From: CAZHNW01 sp942491575
GTDB lineage: Bacteria > Spirochaetota > UBA4802 > UBA5550
DNA: 64,000 nucleotides
Reading direction: 5' to 3'
Assembly: GCA_942491575.1 (NCBI GenBank)
Contig: CALOBT010000031.1
Coordinates: 1,674,001-1,738,000 of the forward strand
In this document: positions 1 through 9,507 of the stretch, piece after piece
How positions within the stretch are numbered: position 1 is the first letter of the stretch
How the letters are laid out: each line of letters opens with the position of its first letter
Notes under the pieces: model-generated
What the model saw: only the letters and a program-made list of their open reading frames with translations
Databases searched by the model: none
What the model was told of the DNA's origin: nothing
Made by a program: the position numbers and the translations under genes

Positions 1-1164
1 TTTATCGATGGAGTCAGAACTCCAAATGGGCGTGCACACAAGGATAAAGGCTGGTTTCGTAAATCGAGACCTGATGAGCTTTTGTCAGAAGTCTACAAGG
101 CTCTTTTTGAACGAAATAAGTCAATAAAGCCGGAAGATGTTGATGCGGTTATGGTCGGTTCAGCAAATCCTTCCGGAATGCAGAATGATATTGGCCGTCT
201 CGGATGGCTCGCTTCCGGGTTACCCGATTCTGTCCCGAGTAACACTCTGACCAACCAGTGTCCTTCGGGGATGTCGGCAACAATGCACGCAGCACGGGCA
301 ATAATGACCGGTGAAGCGGATATCATGATTTCTGCCGGTGTGGAGGATATGGAAAAGGTTCCAATGGGGTCAAACATGAACTTTCCGCCGCGACTGCTGG
401 AGTTTTATAACGGTGCTGACCTGCTTATGGGGGCCACGGCGGAAAAGGTGGCAGAGCAGTGGAATATTTCACGGGATGATATGGAAAACATGGCAGCCTG
501 GTCGAACATGAAGGCAGCGGAGGCACGTGATAAGGGAAAGTTTGATAACGAAATAATTCCTGTTCAGGGACATGATGATGACGGCAATGAGTTTACCGTA
601 TCAAAAGACCAGTGGATTCGTGACAAGGTAGACAGGGAAAGAATGAAGACAATGGTGTCTTCTTTTAAACCCGGCGGCGTGGTAACAGCGGCACTAGCAT
701 CACCCCTGACTCAGGGAGCCTGTGCTCTTCTGATGATGAGCAGAAAAAAGGCCGATGAACTGGGCCTCTCCTATACTCATAAATACAGCTACGGTGTACT
801 GGCAGGCTGTGAACCCACGATTATGGGAATCGGACCCATACCGGCAGTAAAGAAGCTTTTTGAAAAAACAGGTCTTGGTCCCGATGATATCGGTCCTATT
901 GAATTGAATGAAGCCTTTGCCAGCCAGGCACTGGCCTGTGTCAGGGACCTGAAACTGGACAAAGAAAATGCCCCATTTGACAGAACCAATGTCTGGGGCG
1001 GCGCCATTGCCCTGGGGCATCCCCTGGGACAGTCAGGAGCCCGGATACTTGTAACACTTCTTAATATTATGAAAAGCGATTTCAGCGATGCCAAATACGG
1101 CATGGCCTCACTCTGCGGTGCCTTTGGGAACGCAGGAGCCCTTCTTATAGAAAAAGTCGATTAA
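1..1164 (+). CDS. Thiolase (acetyl-CoA acyltransferase), 5' end outside window
   Basis: Thiolase-family enzyme that cleaves 3-ketoacyl-CoA or condenses two acyl-CoAs in the cytoplasm. The frame is open from base 1 and starts FIDGVRTPNGR, normally a few residues into a thiolase, so only a short N-terminal piece is missing; 387 residues are visible against the usual ~390-400. The nucleophilic Cys is in QCPSG (nt 259-261). NEAFASQ, the catalytic His in GHPLGQSG and the second Cys in SLCGAFG are all present. A strong terminator follows directly, so this is the last gene of its unit. FadA-type degradation versus biosynthetic AtoB/PhaA use cannot be told without the upstream partner. Confidence 0.93.
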   Translation, partial: FIDGVRTPNGRAHKDKGWFRKSRPDELLSEVYKALFERNKSIKPEDVDAVMVGSANPSGMQNDIGRLGWLASGLPDSVPSNTLTNQCPSGMSATMHAARAIMTGEADIMISAGVEDMEKVPMGSNMNFPPRLLEFYNGADLLMGATAEKVAEQWNISRDDMENMAAWSNMKAAEARDKGKFDNEIIPVQGHDDDGNEFTVSKDQWIRDKVDRERMKTMVSSFKPGGVVTAALASPLTQGACALLMMSRKKADELGLSYTHKYSYGVLAGCEPTIMGIGPIPAVKKLFEKTGLGPDDIGPIELNEAFASQALACVRDLKLDKENAPFDRTNVWGGAIALGHPLGQSGARILVTLLNIMKSDFSDAKYGMASLCGAFGNAGALLIEKVD

Positions 1165-1173
1165 ATAGAGAAA

Positions 1174-1213
1174 ATTTTTGTCCGGTATCCCATCAGGGGT
1201 ACCGGACAAAAAA
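1174..1213 (+). terminator. Rho-independent terminator after thiolase
   Basis: A 12-bp stem, GTCCGGTATCCC pairing with GGGTACCGGAC plus flanks, has a 5-nt loop. It is preceded by a T-rich and followed by an A-rich run (tttttg...caaaaaa), so it may work in both directions. It lies 10 bp after the thiolase stop. Confidence 0.85.
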
Positions 1214-1277
1214 GCTTAAAGAGAACCTCCAGAGAAAGCTACAGATGATGAACCGACCCTGAGTGGTCCGGCTTACA

Positions 1278-1436
1278 ATGTTTATGGGAGGCAGGGTGCC
1301 TGCATGGATGGTTAACATAGCTGCAACAAAGCACCCCTTTGATGCCACCTGTGGCGCTCGTCGCCATGTCCAGTTAGAAAAATATTACAAGAGTGCCGGC
1401 AAACTTTACGGTAAAACCTTTAAACGATATAAGTGA
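1278..1436 (+). pseudogene. Truncated duplicate of the START-domain gene (3' fragment)
   Basis: A 52-codon open stretch (MFMGGRVPAWMVNIAATKH..., ending GKTFKRYK) matches the last ~48 residues of the neighbouring START-domain gene at 1545-2255, which reads GGSVPAWMVNIAAKKH... and ends GKTFKRYR. The rest of the domain and the signal peptide are absent. It is therefore best read as the surviving 3' end of a tandem duplicate. A functional 52-residue peptide is possible, but no good ribosome binding site is seen. Confidence 0.75.
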
Positions 1437-1544
1437 TTCTTTTTGCCTGTAAATAAAGACTAATCAAGAGTATCTCCAGAGACAACTTCTGAAAAGCGAA
1501 GGAGTAGAGTCCTTCGACCAAAAAATAATTTACTGGAGGCTTTC

Positions 1545-2255
1545 ATGAACTGGAGAAAGAGTACAATCCGTGGATTTCTATTTTTTTCTGTTATGGTTGT
1601 TTCTTTTAGTACAACGGCAGATGACGGAAAGGTTAAACAGGTTCCCTGGAAGGAAATTAAAAATAAAAAGGGGGTAAAGGTGTATGCGCGTCCCCTGCCG
1701 GGATCAAAGTACCGTGAGCTCCTTGCGAAGGGAACGGCAAAGGTACCATTTGAAGTGGCCCTTGAATTCGTCAAGGACCATGAATCCTATCATAAATGGT
1801 ACGGAATGTGCCGAGAACTCTATGCCATAAATCAAAAAAGTGAAAAAGAAATTCTACGTAAAAAAGAAATTCTTATGTATTTTGTCCTTGATATGCCATT
1901 TCTTACTGACCGTGATGTTGTTGTCAGGGTAACGGGAGACTGGGACTTTAAGAAGCGTCAGGGCTGGATTAAGCTGCAGTCGGTCAAAAGTGACTACAAG
2001 AAAAACTCAGGCTTCGTGCGCATGCCGAAAATAGACGGGGGCTTTACCTTTAAGGAAATAGGACCGGATATATTCGCTATAACTTATCGGGTCCATGCCG
2101 ACCTGGGGGGCAGTGTGCCGGCATGGATGGTCAATATTGCCGCCAAAAAACATCCCTATGAAACAGCCCTTGGTGCCCGGCGCCATGTATATCTTGAAAA
2201 GTACTACAAACGGGCGGAAAAGCTTCATGGAAAAACTTTTAAACGCTACCGGTAG
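1545..2255 (+). CDS. Secreted START/SRPBCC-domain lipid-binding protein
   Basis: A 236-residue protein. Residues 1-25 form a signal peptide (basic start, hydrophobic FLFFSVMVVSFSTTA). The remainder resembles bacterial START/SRPBCC domains: KGVKVYARPLPGSKYRELL, VALEFVKDHESYHKWY, FLTDRDVVVRVTG and the C-terminal helix VPAWMVNIAA...LEKYYKRA. These folds bind a hydrophobic ligand in a helix-grip pocket; here it would act in the periplasm. The start is fixed by GGAGG 7 nt upstream. A broken copy lies just upstream and a thiolase before that, which loosely suggests lipid handling. The ligand is unknown. Confidence 0.8.
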   Translation: MNWRKSTIRGFLFFSVMVVSFSTTADDGKVKQVPWKEIKNKKGVKVYARPLPGSKYRELLAKGTAKVPFEVALEFVKDHESYHKWYGMCRELYAINQKSEKEILRKKEILMYFVLDMPFLTDRDVVVRVTGDWDFKKRQGWIKLQSVKSDYKKNSGFVRMPKIDGGFTFKEIGPDIFAITYRVHADLGGSVPAWMVNIAAKKHPYETALGARRHVYLEKYYKRAEKLHGKTFKRYR

Positions 2256-2310
2256 GTTTGATGGGAGCAATCAATGCAACCTGTAAAAAATCGGGTGGCA
2301 TTGAGGCGTG

Positions 2311-3436
2311 CCGTGGAAAAATTTAATTCACACTGGAAATAAATTGACTAAAGCATATATCCTCATTAATTCTGCCAATTTTCGGAGGATATATGCTGAA
2401 ATTCTTAGCTTTCATTCTTGAAATCGTGCTCAAGCTTAACAAATCAAAACAGTCCCTTCTGGTAAAAATGGCCATTCTTGAAAAGGAAGTCGAAATCCTC
2501 AATCGCCAGAGAAAGAAAAAACTGTAATTCACTTACTCTGACAGAGTCGTCATTTCTCTTCTTAATATAGTTGGAAGTATCAAAGGCAACATTTCAATAG
2601 TCAGACCTGAAACTGTTCTGAAATGGCAAAGAATCCTGATAAAGAAATTCTGGACATTCAATAAGGAAGAAGAAAAAACCGGGAAGACCTCCCGTAGAAC
2701 AGAATATCAAAAACCTGATATTAAGAGTCAAAAACGAAAACCTAATCTGGGGAGTCAGGAAGATACAAGGAGAACTGCTGAAGCTTTACATTGACCTGGA
2801 TCATAAAACTATCTGGAATATACTAAGAGAATTCAGAAAGAAAGGTATGATGAAGAAATCTTTGTCCTGGAAAAAGTTTCTAAAAATGCAGGCAAATTCG
2901 ATCTATGCAATGGATTTCTTTACAGTAGATACTGTCCTCAATAAAAGTTATTACGTGCATTTTATCATTCATCATTCTTCCAGAAGGATAATTCAATTTG
3001 CTGTAACAGAAAATCACGTTAAAGAATTTGTGAAACAGCAAATGACGGATTTTTAAAAGAAAGTAAACGGGACTGTCTGTATGATTCTGGGTAGAGCTCC
3101 TGAGTTCTTTTTAAATTACAACAATTATGGGATAAAAGATGTATGCACTTCAGTGAAAGCTCCTAACATGAGCTCGATTGCCGAGAGATTTATCGGTTCT
3201 GTTCGAAGAGAAGCCTTGGATTATTTCCTAATAATGAATAAAAAGCAGTTGAAGATTATTCTAACCGAGTATATTGATTATTATAATTCTTGTAGGCCTC
3301 ATCAGGGGATTGGGCAGAGTCAACCTGATGGGAATGCCTTCAGTAAAGAAGGCATTATCAAGAGGAAAAAGGTCTTGGGAGGGCTACATCCACATTATTT
3401 TCGGGATGTAGCATAGCGGATGAGGTTTTTCCACGG
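2311..3436 (+). mobile_element. Decayed IS with CCGTGGAAAAA/TTTTTCCACGG ends (reference copy)
   Basis: The most complete copy of the repeat family in this window. The left end CCGTGGAAAAA and right end CGGATGAGGTTTTTCCACGG are inverted repeats; other copies show the fuller left end CCGTGGAAAAACCTCATCCG. Just inside the left end is a 13-bp palindrome, AGCATATATCCTC (2352-2364) with its complement at 2385-2397. A transposase reading frame starts within the palindrome's right arm. About 1.13 kb long. Confidence 0.8.
2393..3416 (+). pseudogene. DDE (rve-type) integrase/transposase, multiply broken
   Basis: The frame begins MLKFLAFILEIVLKL and continues through ILEKEVEILNR and PETVLKWQRILIKKFW, the N-terminal helix-turn-helix region of IS481/IS3-like rve integrases. 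It then meets stops and frameshifts. The catalytic-domain remains are readable at 2847-3056 (YAMDFFTVDTVLNKSYYVHF, the first-Asp region) and 3081-3416 (SSIAERFIGSVRREALDYF, the Glu region; DYYNSCRPHQGIGQ; ending LHPHYFRDVA). Not functional as read. The same protein survives in smaller pieces elsewhere in the window. Confidence 0.8.
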
Positions 3437-3705
3437 GATGGGCTGGAGCAGAAGAGATTGCGTCTTCTGCTGAAGAAATTTCTTCTCAGGCAGAGACTCC
3501 TTCGCAGTCAGATGGAATTTTTTAAAGTGTGATTTTGTGCAGAAGTACTTGCCCTTTCTGTCATATGAATGATTATTCTGGGCTTTGTAATAACCAGTTG
3601 TGCAAAAGCTTTGGTTCGTCATTAAAACCTAATTATAGATATTCCCAATGAAGGAAGAGAAAAGAATTATTATACAAAGCCAAATAAATGAAATGGGAGT
3701 TGTAA
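3437..3705. other. Intergenic region with a perfect hairpin
   Basis: No gene is recognised. GCAGAAGA (from 3448) pairs perfectly with TCTTCTGC after a 7-nt loop and is followed by the palindrome GAAGAAATTTCTTC. There is no U-tract, so this is not an ordinary terminator. Short open frames here match nothing I recognise. Confidence 0.4.
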
Positions 3706-4425
3706 ATGGATAAAACCCATATAGATTTTGAGGGAAGAAAAATTAATTCGGATATAAAGGAAATAAAAGAATTATTCAAAAAACAAGGTTCATTTGAAAA
3801 AGGAAAGAAAGAGTTTATGGTGTTCCATTCAAATCTGTATAAATCTGAAATGACTGGACAGAAATGCAAAACATTTGAAGATTTATTGTGGGAAAATCTC
3901 ACAGAAGAAATTTTACGAACATCTATAAATGAAAAAGGTAGAACTATCCTTTATGGGCTTTGGCATTCTACGCGAATAGAAGATATGACAATGAATGTCC
4001 TTGTGAATGGTACACAACAAATTTACCATTCCAGTAATTATCGAGATAAAATCAATGCGGGGATTGACCACACAGGGAATTCATTGTCCAGAGATGGTAT
4101 TAGTAAAATGAGTTCCATAATAAATATTGATGAGCTTTGCAAATATAGAATTCAAGTCGGTAAATCATCTCAAGAGATTATAAAAACCCTTAGATTTGAA
4201 GATTTGAAACGTAAAGTTAAAGTTGAGGATATAGATCTTTTGCATTCAACAGGTTCCGTTGATGATGTACCGAGTGCCAATTGGCTTTTGACATTTTGGG
4301 GAAATAAGAATATTCACGGCATTTTGTTTATGCCGGCAAGTAGACATCAAGTAGTTCACTTACGGGAAGGTTTTAAAGCAAAGGAAAATGGATTAAAAAA
4401 AAGTTTCGGGAGTGGATTCGCCTAA
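3706..4425 (+). CDS. DinB-like protein, C-terminus altered by a repeat insertion
   Basis: A 239-residue protein resembling the DinB-superfamily proteins often labelled 'phage head-tail adapter'. Typical elements are LLWENLTEEILR, the metal-binding helix LWHSTRIEDMTMNVLVN, WLLTFWGNKNIHGILFMPASRHQVVHL, and the interior ISKMSSIINIDELCKYR. These are four-helix proteins that may bind a divalent metal through three His; H in LWHST, H in NIHG and H in SRHQVVH are present. GGGAG lies 7 nt before the ATG. The last ~7 codons (from about 4407) are made of repeat sequence, so the native C-terminus has probably been replaced. Likely monocistronic. Confidence 0.65.
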   Translation: MDKTHIDFEGRKINSDIKEIKELFKKQGSFEKGKKEFMVFHSNLYKSEMTGQKCKTFEDLLWENLTEEILRTSINEKGRTILYGLWHSTRIEDMTMNVLVNGTQQIYHSSNYRDKINAGIDHTGNSLSRDGISKMSSIINIDELCKYRIQVGKSSQEIIKTLRFEDLKRKVKVEDIDLLHSTGSVDDVPSANWLLTFWGNKNIHGILFMPASRHQVVHLREGFKAKENGLKKSFGSGFA

Positions 4426-4528
4426 GGCAGGTGAGGGTTCCCTTAACTGTTAGAAGATGGATTTCTGGATACGGTTGTATGGTGGGGGATGATTGCTGCC
4501 TGACGGATGGAGCATTTAATCAGCATGG
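4407..4528 (+). repeat. 3' module of the MITE family (copy B)
   Basis: Contains the shared 3' module: GGTGAGGGTTCCCTTAA, GAAGATGGATTTCTGGATAC, GGTTGTATGGTGGGGGATG and a degenerate right end (CGGATGGAGCATTTAATCAG). The left end and AT-rich palindrome are missing. It overlaps the end of the DinB-like gene. Confidence 0.7.
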
Positions 4529-4543
4529 GTCTCATGTCGTTAA

Positions 4544-5452
4544 TTAGTTATGAATTCTAAATTCCTTTGGACTCATTCCAACTTTCTTTTTAAACATTTT
4601 GCTGAAATTTTGTGGTTGTTCAAATCCTAGGCCAAATGCTATTTCGGTTATTGATTCTGAGGAATTTAGCAGCAAATTTTTTGCATATTCAATTAAATGA
4701 TAGTGAATGTGTTCTAAAGCACTTTTGCCTGTTTCCTGTTTTAGCAGGTCGCTTAAATAATTAGGTGAAAAATTAAGTTTATCAGCACAATATTTGACTG
4801 AGGGTAATCCATTTAGTACTGTTTCTTCCGTTTCAATATAGGAAGACACCAGCTGCTCAAATTGAAAAACAATATCATTATTATAATGACTTCGTGTTAT
4901 AAATTGCCTTCCGTAAAAACGTTTGCAGTAATTCAGAAGTACCTCAATGTTTGAAATAATCAAATCCTTGCTAAATGTATCGATGTTGATACTGTACTCA
5001 TGTTCAATAACCTTTAATAAAGATAGTAAAGTTTCATTTTCGTTTTCCGAAAGATGCAGGGCTTCATTTTCGTTATAGGAAAAAAAACTGTATTCTTCAA
5101 TTTTCTCATTTAGAAAACTGCGTCTTATTAGATCCGGATGAAAAAAGAGGCCCCAGCCTTCTGCTGCCCATGAATCTTCTACACCTTTGACTATGGTTAT
5201 CTGTTCAGGTGCCATGCATATCAATGTCGCTTCTTCAAAATCATAATCCTTACGTCCATATGTAAATTTCCCGGAATTGATTCTTTTCAGCATTACTGAA
5301 TAAAAGCCGGTTATGGTACGGGAAATCTTCTGGCCGCCACAATATTTTATGGTTGAAAAATCAACTACGCTTATTAAAGGGTGTTTTGGCTTGGAATAGC
5401 CCATAAGTTCATGCAATTTGGATATCGAATTTATTTTAACAATATCTTTCAT
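4544..5452 (-). CDS. AraC-family transcriptional regulator
   Basis: A 302-residue regulator. The N-terminal ~190 residues look like a cupin-type sensing domain (ISVVDFSTIKYCGGQK... RKDYDFEEATLICMAPEQ). The C-terminal ~100 residues are a standard AraC double helix-turn-helix, with LNFSPNYLSDLLKQETGKSA in the first HTH and ITEIAFGLGFEQPQNFSKMF in the second. AGGA lies 7 nt before the ATG. The SDR gene lies 189 bp upstream on the same strand, a plausible target because this family (AraC regulator beside an SDR) commonly pairs so. Effector unknown. Confidence 0.88.
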   Translation of the reverse strand: MKDIVKINSISKLHELMGYSKPKHPLISVVDFSTIKYCGGQKISRTITGFYSVMLKRINSGKFTYGRKDYDFEEATLICMAPEQITIVKGVEDSWAAEGWGLFFHPDLIRRSFLNEKIEEYSFFSYNENEALHLSENENETLLSLLKVIEHEYSINIDTFSKDLIISNIEVLLNYCKRFYGRQFITRSHYNNDIVFQFEQLVSSYIETEETVLNGLPSVKYCADKLNFSPNYLSDLLKQETGKSALEHIHYHLIEYAKNLLLNSSESITEIAFGLGFEQPQNFSKMFKKKVGMSPKEFRIHN

Positions 5453-5580
5453 TTTTTGTCCTTTTTGAAAAAAGTAGCTATATTCCTATTTAAAGTTAAT
5501 CACTAAATATTCTAATGGCAAATTTTGTTTTATAACAATGATGTCATGTTATTATAAAAATTTCAGCTTTATTAAATGTA

Positions 5581-5619
5581 TTGAAGTTGCTTCTCTGATC
5601 TCTGAAGAAGCAACTTCAA
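5581..5619. other. Perfect 14-bp hairpin between SDR and AraC genes
   Basis: TTGAAGTTGCTTCT (5581-5594) pairs perfectly with 5606-5619 across an 11-nt loop. It sits downstream of the SDR gene in the minus-strand direction. No U-tract follows on either strand, so it may be an attenuating or RNA-stabilising hairpin, or a protein-binding site. Confidence 0.5.
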
Positions 5620-5641
5620 CTAATACTACTTTTGTAGATCA

Positions 5642-6391
5642 TTAGGTTGCATTATAGCCACCATCGACTGAAAGAATAGTACCAGTCATAAAGGGTGATT
5701 GATCTGAAGCCAAATAAAATATTCCATTGGCAATGTCTTCAGTTGTGCCCATTCGTTTCATTGGATGGATAGCTCCTATGCTTTCTTCGGTATAAGTACC
5801 CGCATCAATGACCGCTTGCAGGATATCCGTTTTTATTGCTCCCGGAGCGATTGCATTTACCCTAATTCCCTGGGTGGCATATTCAACAGCAGCACCCTTT
5901 GTTAAACCTACAACCGCATGTTTCGAAGCGCAATATTGTGCTGTATACAATATGCCATTTAATCCAGCAATTGAAGCAAGATTTACGATGGAACCGCCTC
6001 CTGTTTTGGACATTGCCTGTATGGCGAATTTCATACCATAGAAAACACCCAGAACATTAGTATCCAATAAGTTTTTGAAATTATCGGTTGTTGAATCTCC
6101 TAAAAAACCTTCTTGTGCGCCTGCTATCCCCGCATTGTTAACAATTACATCCAATTGACCAAATTTTTTGACTGTTTCATCAATAAGGTTCTCAACTTCC
6201 TCTTCATTGCAAACATCTGTTTGAATGAAAATACATTGAGCGGTATCAGAAGAAATTTCCTGGGCTACTTGATTTCCACGAACTTTATTTCGTCCAGAAA
6301 TAACAACGTTATATCCTTCTTTAGCAAATTTAATTGCTGTTGCTTTTCCAATTCCTGTAGAACCGCCTGTTACTATTACTACCTTTTTCAT
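5642..6391 (-). CDS. SDR-family NAD(P)-dependent oxidoreductase
   Basis: A classical short-chain dehydrogenase of 249 residues, starting at the ATG of MKKVVIVTGG rather than at an upstream TTG; GGAGG sits 7 nt before that ATG. The cofactor motif VTGGSTGIG is at the N-terminus. It also has IVNNAGIAG, the catalytic Ser in NLASIAG, YCASK (Tyr-x-x-x-Lys) and the C-terminal MTGTILSVDGGYNAT typical of FabG-like SDRs. Arg in ISGRNK after beta-2 favours NADP(H). Substrate unknown. It probably forms a regulatory pair with the AraC gene 189 bp downstream. Confidence 0.92.
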   Translation of the reverse strand: MKKVVIVTGGSTGIGKATAIKFAKEGYNVVISGRNKVRGNQVAQEISSDTAQCIFIQTDVCNEEEVENLIDETVKKFGQLDVIVNNAGIAGAQEGFLGDSTTDNFKNLLDTNVLGVFYGMKFAIQAMSKTGGGSIVNLASIAGLNGILYTAQYCASKHAVVGLTKGAAVEYATQGIRVNAIAPGAIKTDILQAVIDAGTYTEESIGAIHPMKRMGTTEDIANGIFYLASDQSPFMTGTILSVDGGYNAT

Positions 6392-6535
6392 TTTTAATGC
6401 CTCCAAATGTTATTTGCTAATGTTATGAAAAAGATACAGTAAAATTAGGAATTATACCTATCCATATTACTGAAGAAGGTATCCATTTTACAGGTTCTTT
6501 GAATATTGATAAATAAAGGTTTTCTCCTACGCGTC

Positions 6536-6787
6536 CCGTGGAAAAACATTATCCGTAATGGAAATAAATTGATTAAAGCATATATCCTCATAAACCTTCC
6601 CATCTTTCCGATGATATATGCTGAAATATTAAAATTTAAAAGATTTCTCCTCAATCCCATAAAATTAGAAATTTTTGTGAAAATATTTCAGGGGGTCGCT
6701 TCCCCTACGGGAGGTGAGGGTTCCCTTAAACTGTTAGAAGATGGATTTCTGGATACGGTTGTATGGTGGGGGATGGTTGCTGCTTGA
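6536..6787 (+). repeat. MITE-like element (copy C)
   Basis: A non-autonomous 252-bp element. Left end CCGTGGAAAAACATTATCCG; internal palindrome GCATATATCCTC...GATGATATATGC; 3' module with GGGGGTCGCTTCCCC, GGTGAGGGTTCCCTTAAAC and GGATACGGTTGTATGGTGGG. It ends ...GGTTGCTGCTTGATG, with the right CCACGG terminus eroded. No coding capacity. Confidence 0.78.
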
Positions 6788-7162
6788 TGATATTGTTTCG
6801 TATAACTCTCCAATTATTTTCAACTAACCTCTTTTAACATACTATTTCAATCGATAAGGGAATCAAAGATATTATTAAGTAGTTCTAAATTATAAAATCA
6901 TTTTAGGCGAAAGTTGTTGAATAGTATATTTCACAGAAGACTCATTTGTAAACAACAGCAGGAACTTGCTAAATTCTGATATATCATAAATTCATTTGCC
7001 CTCTACTATGGATTTGTACTATGTTGGGTGATCTAAATTTGGAGTGGGGAAAACCATAAAGGTTTTTCATCGTTTTCCGTGACATATTTTACGTATCCCT
7101 TTCTGGATATTAAAGTCAGGGGTGTAGGGGATAACTTTAATAGACATTAGGAAGAACAACAA
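6788..7162. other. Intergenic region upstream of the GH3 gene
   Basis: An AT-rich 375-bp stretch with no credible gene. It ends in AGGAAG, the ribosome binding site of the GH3 gene. A small hairpin (AAACC ATAAA GGTTT, near 7050) is the only structure seen; no confident promoter. Confidence 0.35.
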
Positions 7163-9343
7163 ATGACAGAGGTTAATATATTGCACAAAATTTCAAAAAA
7201 CCTATATAAATTTTTTCTGCCCGGGGTGTTGGTTCTCATTATGAACGTTTGTGGTACCGATACCTTAAAGGGTGGCGATCCTGGGGCAAGGCTACTGGAA
7301 TCCATGACCCTGGAGGAGAAGGTTGATCAAATGAGCGGTGGTTTGTACACTACCGGCGACTGGTATGCTTTTATGATGCAGATCAATAATGATCGTCTCG
7401 GCATTCCCTCTCATGTTTATCGTGACGGCCCTCGCGGGGTTCGAAAAATTAATTCCGACATCAAGGGGACAACAACCTTTCCCGTTGCGGCTTCACGGGC
7501 ATCATCCTGGGATCTGGACCTGGAGGAAAGAATCGGAAAGGTAATGGGCATCGAGACAAGGGCCCTGGGGGCAAATGTACTCCTGGCACCCACAGTGAAT
7601 CAGGTGATTAATCCCCGGTGGGGGCGTGCCCAGGAAACCTATGGGGAAGACGTATTTCTTCTGGGGAAAATGGGGGCCGCCTTTATCAAAGGAGTCCAGT
7701 CTGAACCTGAAGGAGATACATACAGGGTGCAGTCCTGTGTAAAACATTTTGCGGCATATAATATAGAAAATAACAGGAAAATGTTCGATGCACGGATTGA
7801 TGAGCGAATTCTGCGGGAAGTATTTATCCGTCATTTTAAAATGATCATTGATGAAGCGGATGTTTCTTCCTTTATGGGAGCCTATAACAAGGTAAACGGC
7901 GAGTTCAACTGTGTCAACTATCATCTTATAAGAGAAATTTTAAAAGGTGAGTGGGGATTTGATGGTTATATAATTTCCGACTGGTTCGCCAATGGCAGCA
8001 CCATCAGTTCTCTTAGCGCAGGCCTTGATGTAGAGATGCCATTCAGTGAAGGTGACGTAGTTTTAGACCATCCATATTTTTATGGATCCTCACTCATAAA
8101 CGCTGTTGAGAGAGGAGAGGTTTCTGAAGATCTGGTTGATGAGGCGGTATTGCGTATATTGAAACGAAAGATTGAGTTTGGTATTCTTGATTATGAAGCT
8201 GGAGTATCAGAAAAAGAACTGGAAAAAACGGAACATATTGACCTGACCCTTGAGGCGGCAAGAAAAGGTACGGTGCTTCTTAAAAATAATGGCACTCTTC
8301 CCCTCGATAAAGGCGGTGTTACTAAAGTGGTAACGGTAGGTGAATTTGCCAATATCAGCAGGCTCGGTGATGAAGGAAGCAGTAACTGCACGCCCAGTTA
8401 TTCAATCGATCCCACTGAGGGGCTTGAAAATCTCATTGGTGCTTCCAAGGTGGAGACTTATGAAACTGTAGCGGGAAATGAGACTGCTGTAACTGCCGCG
8501 GATTATGTTTTTGTGGTGGCTGCGTATCGTCCAGCACCTCCCAACATAGACGGCTGGGAATGGGCAGAAGAGGGGGAAGAGAAAGACAGAATTTCTCTTT
8601 CTCTCCCCTCGCGAGATATCGACAATATTAATGCTGCAGTTACGGTTTTGGGTGCCGAATCTAAAACAAAACTGATTGTCGTTATCGAAAGCGGTGGTGC
8701 TGTTTTAATGCCGTGGATTGATGATGTTGCCGCGGTAATCATGGCATGGTATCCCGGCATGGAGGGAGGCACCGCACTGGCGGAGATAATCTTTGGTGAT
8801 GTTAATCCCAGCGGCAAAATATGCCAGACTTTCCCCGCCGATGAGAGTCAACTTCCTTACTTCCCCAATGATGTGGAGAGTTATACTGTTGGATACTATC
8901 ACGGTTACCGCCATGTGGATAAAGAAGGAACAACACCTCTTTTTCATTTTGGATACGGTTTAAGCTACACTTCCTATGGTTATGCAAATATTGCCGTTGA
9001 TAACAGCACCATTGCAGAAGACGGCATGGTGACGGTGAGTGTCGATGTTACCAATACAGGCACGGTAGATGGTGAGGAAGTGGTTCAGCTCTATGTCGGC
9101 TATGATAAAACTTCTGTTAGCGATTCCTATGGAAGACCTGTAAAGGAATTGAAGGGCTTCGCACGAGTTGCCCTTTCCGCAAAAGAAACCAGGACTGTCG
9201 ATATTGAAGTAAAGGCCAGTGATCTGGCATATTTCAATACAGCAGCATGTGCATGGGAAGTAGAAAAGATGGAATACCAAGTATATGTTGGCCCATCCTC
9301 TGATCCAGCAGGCCTGCTGCAGACTATTTTTTCGGTAGAGTAG
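7163..9343 (+). CDS. Glycoside hydrolase family 3 (beta-glucosidase-like) lipoprotein
   Basis: A 726-residue GH3 enzyme, likely an exported lipoprotein: residues 1-29 form a signal with a lipobox-like LIMNVC-G. Domains in order are the GH3 TIM barrel (LLESMTLEEKVDQM, RDGPRGVR, NPRWGRAQETYGEDVFL, CVKHFAAYN), with the nucleophile Asp273 in GYIISDWFA; the alpha/beta sandwich (GTVLLKNNGTLPL... AVIMAWYPGMEGG... GKICQTFP); and a C-terminal fibronectin-III-like domain (GTVDGEEVVQLYVGY). It should release terminal sugars from beta-glucosides or xylosides. No sugar transporter or other glycosidase lies next to it, so it seems stand-alone. Start chosen for AGGAAG 8 nt upstream. Confidence 0.92.
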   Translation: MTEVNILHKISKNLYKFFLPGVLVLIMNVCGTDTLKGGDPGARLLESMTLEEKVDQMSGGLYTTGDWYAFMMQINNDRLGIPSHVYRDGPRGVRKINSDIKGTTTFPVAASRASSWDLDLEERIGKVMGIETRALGANVLLAPTVNQVINPRWGRAQETYGEDVFLLGKMGAAFIKGVQSEPEGDTYRVQSCVKHFAAYNIENNRKMFDARIDERILREVFIRHFKMIIDEADVSSFMGAYNKVNGEFNCVNYHLIREILKGEWGFDGYIISDWFANGSTISSLSAGLDVEMPFSEGDVVLDHPYFYGSSLINAVERGEVSEDLVDEAVLRILKRKIEFGILDYEAGVSEKELEKTEHIDLTLEAARKGTVLLKNNGTLPLDKGGVTKVVTVGEFANISRLGDEGSSNCTPSYSIDPTEGLENLIGASKVETYETVAGNETAVTAADYVFVVAAYRPAPPNIDGWEWAEEGEEKDRISLSLPSRDIDNINAAVTVLGAESKTKLIVVIESGGAVLMPWIDDVAAVIMAWYPGMEGGTALAEIIFGDVNPSGKICQTFPADESQLPYFPNDVESYTVGYYHGYRHVDKEGTTPLFHFGYGLSYTSYGYANIAVDNSTIAEDGMVTVSVDVTNTGTVDGEEVVQLYVGYDKTSVSDSYGRPVKELKGFARVALSAKETRTVDIEVKASDLAYFNTAACAWEVEKMEYQVYVGPSSDPAGLLQTIFSVE

Positions 9344-9507
9344 GTAATATATATGTTGGGGTATGTCGCCATATATATACCAGTATATAATTTTTAAATA
9401 TGATAAAGGCGAATCCCATTGATCATGAAATTTTTATCGTAACTTTTTCTTTTGCTCATAGTAAACGTGTCATCTCCCCTGAATGAATTCTGCTGGAAAT
9501 GGAATGG

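Noticed and set aside
9344..9390. AT palindrome after the GH3 gene as a terminator
   Set aside because: The stem is imperfect and all A-T, with no U-tract.
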